DNA of 64,000 nucleotides, taken from Cladorhizidae sp. MBARI D1340-BT2 (lineage: Eukaryota > Porifera > Demospongiae > Poecilosclerida > Cladorhizidae). The translations under genes were made by a program, and so were the position numbers. A model generated the notes under the pieces. That model ran no database searches and was not told the DNA's origin. It was given only the letters and a program-made list of their open reading frames with translations. Shown here piece by piece: positions 58,986-64,000 of this stretch; position 1 is the stretch's first letter; every line of letters begins with the position of its first letter. The stretch lies in assembly GCA_028752905.1 (NCBI GenBank), contig JAQNBH010000011.1, positions 33,256,017-33,320,016 on the forward strand, given 5' to 3'.

Positions 58986-59330
58986 TAGCTTGGCAGCTCA
59001 ATCGAACATCTTCTGAGTGAATACAGTCGTGGTCCCCAAGGGTATTAGCACTACAACTAAAGAGACTGCTCTCATCCTCAATACAATTGACATTGTCCAA
59101 CTATATCTGTCCAGTGCCATCAGGAATAGCAGATCTATTAAGAGTAGTAGCTCCAATAGCAGAATATCCTAGCTGTCTGCATGCAACTTGTGCATCAGCA
59201 GCTCCCCACTCATCATCACACACTGTGCCCCAAACATTTTCATTGCAGACTTCTACAAGTCCAGTAGTATCTGCTCCTCCTTTCAGTCTGATCTCTCCTT
59301 GTGGTGAGCATGATGAGCATGATATTCCTC
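58986..59330 (-). pseudogene. SRCR exon, type A, with in-frame stop
   Basis: This is a 345-bp phase 1-1 exon (acceptor AG at 59332-59331, donor GT at 58985-58984) coding an SRCR domain with a CSSC linker, EVCNENVWGTVC, VACRQLGYS and HDCIHSEDV motifs. The conserved Trp of the GQIWLDN motif is replaced by TAG (plus-strand cta at 59101-59103). The last block reads VRLSC where siblings read VGVSC. Everything else is open and the splice sites look good. The exon is either dead, skipped, polymorphic or hit by a sequencing error. It is the most 5' SRCR exon visible in the window. Confidence 0.85.
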
Positions 59331-59949
59331 CTTTGATTAAAATAACAATATCATAAATATTTAAAAGTAAGTCCCAAGAACTGAAAGTGCTTTAACAAAT
59401 ATATATTCTTTTACATTTATAAGGCAAGCTGTTTGAAAATGAGCTAAACACTTTTAATCTTTATAAATTGTAAAAGCTCTTTTTATGCATATCCCAGTGA
59501 TGCATTTAAATTCGTATGCTTAATCTTTATTGATGCATTATTGCTAACATTTTAAATTTCTATTCTATGTTGGCACAAGAACAAAAGATAGCAGAAATGC
59601 TTTCTCCTTTCTTACAGATTACAAAAATCCTTCAAAAACAATCATAACTGTAGTTGATTTATTAATGCCTTCACTGCTAGGACTTGGCATCATCCAACAT
59701 CGATAAACTTCCTTTTGCTCAGGTAAAGATTATACACTCCATTTCTCCATGTTTCTACAAGAGAAGGAACACCACCAAAGTATACTTTGAAGATTGTGTT
59801 TGAGGTCAAGAAGCTTCAAACGGACAATAAACATGATGAATATATGACTGAGCACCTTGAGATAGCTGTGAGGAAGCTATAGCTACATTGTACTAGGAAT
59901 TATCCAAAAAAAGAAATCATCAAGCTCCACAGCATAGGTTAGCTTGAGC

Positions 59950-60470
59950 TATGCAAATTACTCTGTTGTGGTTTTCAAAACAGCTCTTGATTCTATAGTC
60001 ATGTATATGAGTTGATTCTTGCGCACATGTGCATGCAAACCATTGCTACTTGCATAGCTCAAGATTCCAGTAGAACAGTTAGCTCTCTTTTTGCCAGAAT
60101 GTATAAAGAAAATAGACTTCATGGAAGGAGAGAGAGAGAGAGAAATGTCAAAGCGTGAGATAGAAAATGACATGGGAGAAGCAGAGCCCATGATGGAGAA
60201 GCTTCTGTAGACTCAGGAAAAACTTCTACACTCCATGTAATAATATATGTTGCAGTTTCACTCTGACAATTTAGCTATGAGCAGGTTTGCTAAACTGGAA
60301 ATAATCATCGCAGATAAGGCCTTGCTAAGTTGGAAATGATCGTCACACTCAATATTGAGAATGTTTTTGTTACAGGAGCCTACCAGTTTGCAATCTGTAA
60401 AGAGTATTAATATGGTACTTTCACAACAATCCAAGCAATACAATCGCATGACATCAATAATTTTACTTAT
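59950..60470. repeat. Counterpart of the block at 46.5-47.0 kb
   Basis: Same ordered similarity as described for 46500-47010. Both copies lie just upstream (minus sense) of a type A SRCR exon that carries a premature stop. Confidence 0.6.
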
Positions 60471-63400
60471 CATTTTATTGTATTAGGCCTGCTACTATAC
60501 TTGGCATAGGATAATATCTAGAGCAATGTGAACCAGGCCGAGTATTAGGGCAACAATCTAGGAATTAAAGACACCTTGTAATGGGAATCATGCTAAAATA
60601 ATTGTCTATTGCTCCATCATTTCATTCGTCACACAATACTTTGCATTCATCACATGAGACAAAGGGCCCAATACACATAAGGGGGCTCCCATAAATATAT
60701 GGCCTTGGAATTCATTATAGGATCCTAAGGTACTATATACACCATTATTTTAGGACAACAATATAATGTCGAGGTATTGCATGCATATGGAACCTGTGAA
60801 GGTGATGGTAGATGGCTGCAGGAAGTTCATGCATGTCTATCAAGGATAACTGTACAGGATATATATATAAATTCATAGATGTATGTATATGGGGGTTTGG
60901 TGAATAACATGCTTGAATAACTTGCTTGTTTGCTTATCTAGTTGACAGAAGACTTTGTCTTTGAAATTGATGTCTGTATGATGATAGTCATGTTCAATAA
61001 TCAGTACTTTTTGTGCAGAGGCACATATTTAATTTTTTTAATAGTTTTGTGCTGAAAACCTGTCCTCTGGCTCAGCTGAGAATGCTTAGGACACATTAGC
61101 ACTTAGATTTCACACTGTTATGTATTCTGGAAAAAAGTGGTAGGAATAGGCATATTATGTAGAGTGTACTAACTGGAAAAATATGTAAAAGTAGAGGGAA
61201 ATATTTTGTTGTGTATGTGCAATTAGACTGGAATTCTACATTTACCGTAAGCCGCCATTTATCCATTGCATTTCCAACTAAGCAATGTTAATTGGCTTCA
61301 GAGGGCCATTTATTGCATAGGACCATTATAGATTGAATGCTCATTTAACTGTTCTAATTCCATGTTAGTACACACCAAACTTATTAATGATATGCTGGAG
61401 AATAAAGAAGGTATGCTTCATGAACCAACCAGCTATATAAGTCATCCACCACACATTGAAATTTTAATAAGAATTATCGACCCTTTTTTTAACTTTGCCA
61501 TTCAACTCAGTCAGGATAGGAGCATGTCTTATAGATCAAAAGGTCATGATTCATTGCAATAATATTTATAAAATAATCTCTTCCCCCCCCCCCCCCCCAT
61601 TATATCAAGGATCATTAAAAGAAATGTTTTTAAATACAGTTAGGATATAACTTTTCTTTGTCATTCTCATCAATGAAGCAATCGAGTATGCAATCACCAT
61701 TGTGTGCAGATGCACTGGACACAGTTATTTCAAGTTCCAATTACAATATCTTCATCAAAAGCCTGTTAGTACACACAACACTGACCAGTGATGATGGTAT
61801 CATCTAACTTAAAAGCCTTGCCAATTGGAAAAGTATCAAAACATCGTAAGTTCTTCTTCCTAGTCAACCTACTTCTTCAGTTCATGGACCTGCTTCATCA
61901 TTATAGTGAATATCTGTTGTGGTGGCTGTCACCCATTGCACTCTAGAGTTCCATCTCAGCAGTGCCAAGTTTTTTCTGTCAAATAGCTTAAAGGCAATTA
62001 TCTGTCCATGTATCGTTGTAGCCTGACTTCTCCTTTCCACTGGCTGGGTTCAGTTCAGCAGTGGGATGACTGCAATAGTCTTAGCCATATCCCAGTTTAG
62101 CAGTGGGACCACTATAGCTCTAAGTACGTAGTTGTTTCCCCCAAATAGGTCATTTTTATACCGTTTTAGGGAAATTGTAAGTTTTGTCAGGAAGACTTGT
62201 GAGTTCACCGCCACATCTTCTAGTGTGAGTATGTCTGGAGAGAAAGCTTCATGTGATCTTTATCAATGAGTCTATTGAGCTCACTTTAGCGGCCTTGCAG
62301 CTGCACTGGTGTGACCCACTCAAACAATTAGCAGTGCCTGGTAAGGTGACTGAACTAATCAGGATCTAGAAAGGATAAACGCATAACTCAATATGAACAG
62401 TTCCCTATTATATTGGATGAGTGGCCATGTATCCAATCATTGCAGTAGTAGGGCAGAGAATGCTCTGTGTGGTGCTAGATGTATCACTACACCTGTACCA
62501 AATTGATTGTTTTGCTTTGTTTCAGGTGGACTGAACGTCTCCACTGTACTAAACATGGAATATGTAAAAGCGATATGTAAAGGGCAGGTCAACTCCCATG
62601 CCCACACGGGGGAAAATGTCAATATAAAAAGCTGTTCGAACATGACCACGTCAAAATCCGGTTGCTCCTTTTCCTTGCACAGCAGCTGTTAATAGGCAGG
62701 CAGCTAGTTTAGCTTTTAGTGCTACCTCACTACATATCCTTTCAGTCCATAATCCTAATTAGGAAAGGAGACTTAAAAAGATCTGCTATGCCATTATTGA
62801 TCTGCAGGTGATGCATGGTACTTAATTTGATCTTGTAGGTATGTGAGGAGAGAAATAGATATGCTACACATGGTTGATTTGCTCACCGATAAAGGTATCC
62901 AGCTATACCTTCTACAAAAAGAGAGGTAATGGCTCTTGCTGAGTCATATGAGTTTAGCGTGAATTGTAGACACCTCAGTTGGTGAGCAAGAAAAGTTGAG
63001 TCGAAGTTGTTGATCCCCAATTATATAGAAGAAGAAACATTGCATTGATAGTGGTGTCCTAGCTGTACGCTATTTATGAAAACAAATATGTTTACCTGAC
63101 CAATCAAACCCCATATTGCAGCTGCTGTCACTACATGTACCAAATGCTTAGCAGTGATCTCTTAACCTTCCTAGCTGATTGGCATTAGACTTGGAACTGA
63201 CCTAGTCCAACTACTAAGGCACTGCACCTAATGCTACTTGGACCATCAGAATAACATGGACTGATGGATTTCGAGGTTAAAAATTGGATGACTATTCCAC
63301 CCTGAAGGAAGAACTTCCATCAAGCTAAGTATCTGCATTGAGTCATATGTTGTGCTTGGGTGCTCTAACCAGGCATAGCCTGTTGAAGAGCTGAAGTAGA

Positions 63401-64000
63401 AAAGTGCGGCCTGGGAGTATAATCTAAGGTGCATGAACCAGTTTTCCCAGAAATGATCCTTCATTGGATATGCTTTCTTGGAGCACCATGATCTTATAAG
63501 AGACTGGAGAGTCTATATCATCCCTCCTGCCATCTCAGCTCAAATGTGCCATGCATTTCAAGATCACTGTTTGCCAGCTTTGTTGCAATGCCTATATTAG
63601 TTGTGCCTTCAACTGCATCATCCACACTAAGGTAACAGTGCTCATGAGATTGCATTGTTCATAATATATATAGCCCAGTAGGAAAAAAAGTAAACTATCA
63701 TGCACCACCTCTTAGCTTAGTAGGATTTTGTGATTAAGCTGATTTGGCTAACATGGACAAGATGACTAATTGACTCCTCCAAAGGTCCAACTAGTCTCCT
63801 TGCCCCTAGTTCTGCTGAATCTAAGTCTCTGACTACTGGTGAATTCACCCAGCCTTACTGGTGATTCTTTGTGCTTGCTGTAATCCAGGGCCAATGCTAA
63901 TTAAATCCAATGGGGAATCCCTCTATGTACCAGCATATAACTATGAGGTAAATTTATTGTCAGGGTGTGGAGGAAAAAAAACCTTCTAAAGAAATTCACC
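60471..64000. other. Upstream region without recognisable genes
   Basis: No SRCR, signal peptide or transposon domain could be supported. A 16-bp poly-C run lies at 61583-61598. A minus-strand frame around 62.25-61.86 kb, broken by a few stops, contains LEDVAVNSQVFLTKLTISL and a repeated VPLLN phrase, and could be a fragment of an unrecognised transposon. Short frames at 62.44-62.69 and 63.25-63.46 kb have no identifiable domain. The mosaic gene's 5' end may lie here or beyond. Confidence 0.45.

Larger units (their letters stand above)
37139..59330. repeat. Tandemly duplicated A+B SRCR unit with shared intron blocks
   Basis: Reading plus coordinates, each unit runs: type B exon, type A exon, a block with a cattattgctg ... 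ttttggcacaagg signature (37.34, 40.75, 43.8, 57.07, 59.53 kb), an inverted-repeat element arm, a block with acttacttcctacatacaatcttc ... tttgcagggcatg (about 38.09, 38.81, 41.79, 44.39, 47.09, 48.64, 48.97, 57.72 kb) and a block with ttggcttt-gttccattcct (38.56, 39.28, 42.3, 44.9, 49.45 kb), then the next type B exon. Starts of successive type A exons are 2673, 3019 and 3442 bp apart (46272, 43599, 40580, 37138) and 2453 bp apart (59330, 56877). The extra block copies at 38.1 and 47-49 kb suggest units that lost their exons. Confidence 0.8.

Noticed and set aside
35522..59356. Plus-strand open frames of 60-124 codons opposite SRCR exons
   Set aside because: They are antisense shadows of conserved SRCR coding sequence; they recur only because the exons are duplicated.

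Overview
The window reads as AT-rich animal nuclear DNA: long introns, GT-AG splicing, microsatellites and many decayed transposable elements. The domain set (arrays of scavenger-receptor cysteine-rich or SRCR domains, Calx-beta domains, a P2X7-C-terminal-type Cys/His domain) and the transposon families suggest a marine invertebrate, most likely a demosponge. That assignment is inference from protein families; no species marker is present except a short, generic metazoan 18S rDNA fragment.

The main content is the interior of one very large mosaic gene, or a tandem set of related genes, on the minus strand from about 59.3 kb down to 3.0 kb. In transcript order it has 13 complete and 1 truncated SRCR exons (59.3-28.1 kb), two 54-residue cysteine-rich modules (25.5 and 20.9 kb) and four Calx-beta domains plus half of a fifth (14.5-3.0 kb). 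All complete exons with identifiable splice sites have lengths divisible by three and enter and leave in phase 1, so any of them can be added, lost or skipped without a frameshift. No signal peptide, start codon, transmembrane exon or stop could be fixed, so both ends are outside the window or unrecognised.

The SRCR exons are of two kinds. Type A (345 or 336 bp) has a Cys in a VEVC motif and usually a CxxC linker. Type B (312 bp) has VEVYYNN and, in five of six copies, a Cys in a QLGYC/QLGHC motif. They mostly alternate A-B, and shared intron blocks show the array grew by duplication of a roughly 2.5-3.4 kb A+B unit. Two type A exons and one cysteine-rich exon carry in-frame stops although their splice sites are intact.

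The introns hold a BEL/Pao LTR retrotransposon with both LTRs (49.6-55.7 kb), a Ty3/gypsy-type element whose integrase lies upstream of reverse transcriptase (21.7-24.8 kb), a non-LTR retrotransposon (14.9-17.2 kb), a pogo-like transposase relic (19.0-20.4 kb), a GIY-YIG (Penelope-like) relic (2.3-2.65 kb), a solo LTR (47.5-47.9 kb), a terminal-inverted-repeat family with an internal minisatellite (4.4-5.0 kb and elsewhere), a 730-bp ATT microsatellite (25.7-26.4 kb) and a 5' 18S rDNA fragment (41.6-41.8 kb). A two-exon P2RX7_C-type reading frame (17.4-17.9 kb, minus) is nested in the Calx-beta part. The 59.3-64 kb stretch and the first 2.3 kb hold nothing I can identify.
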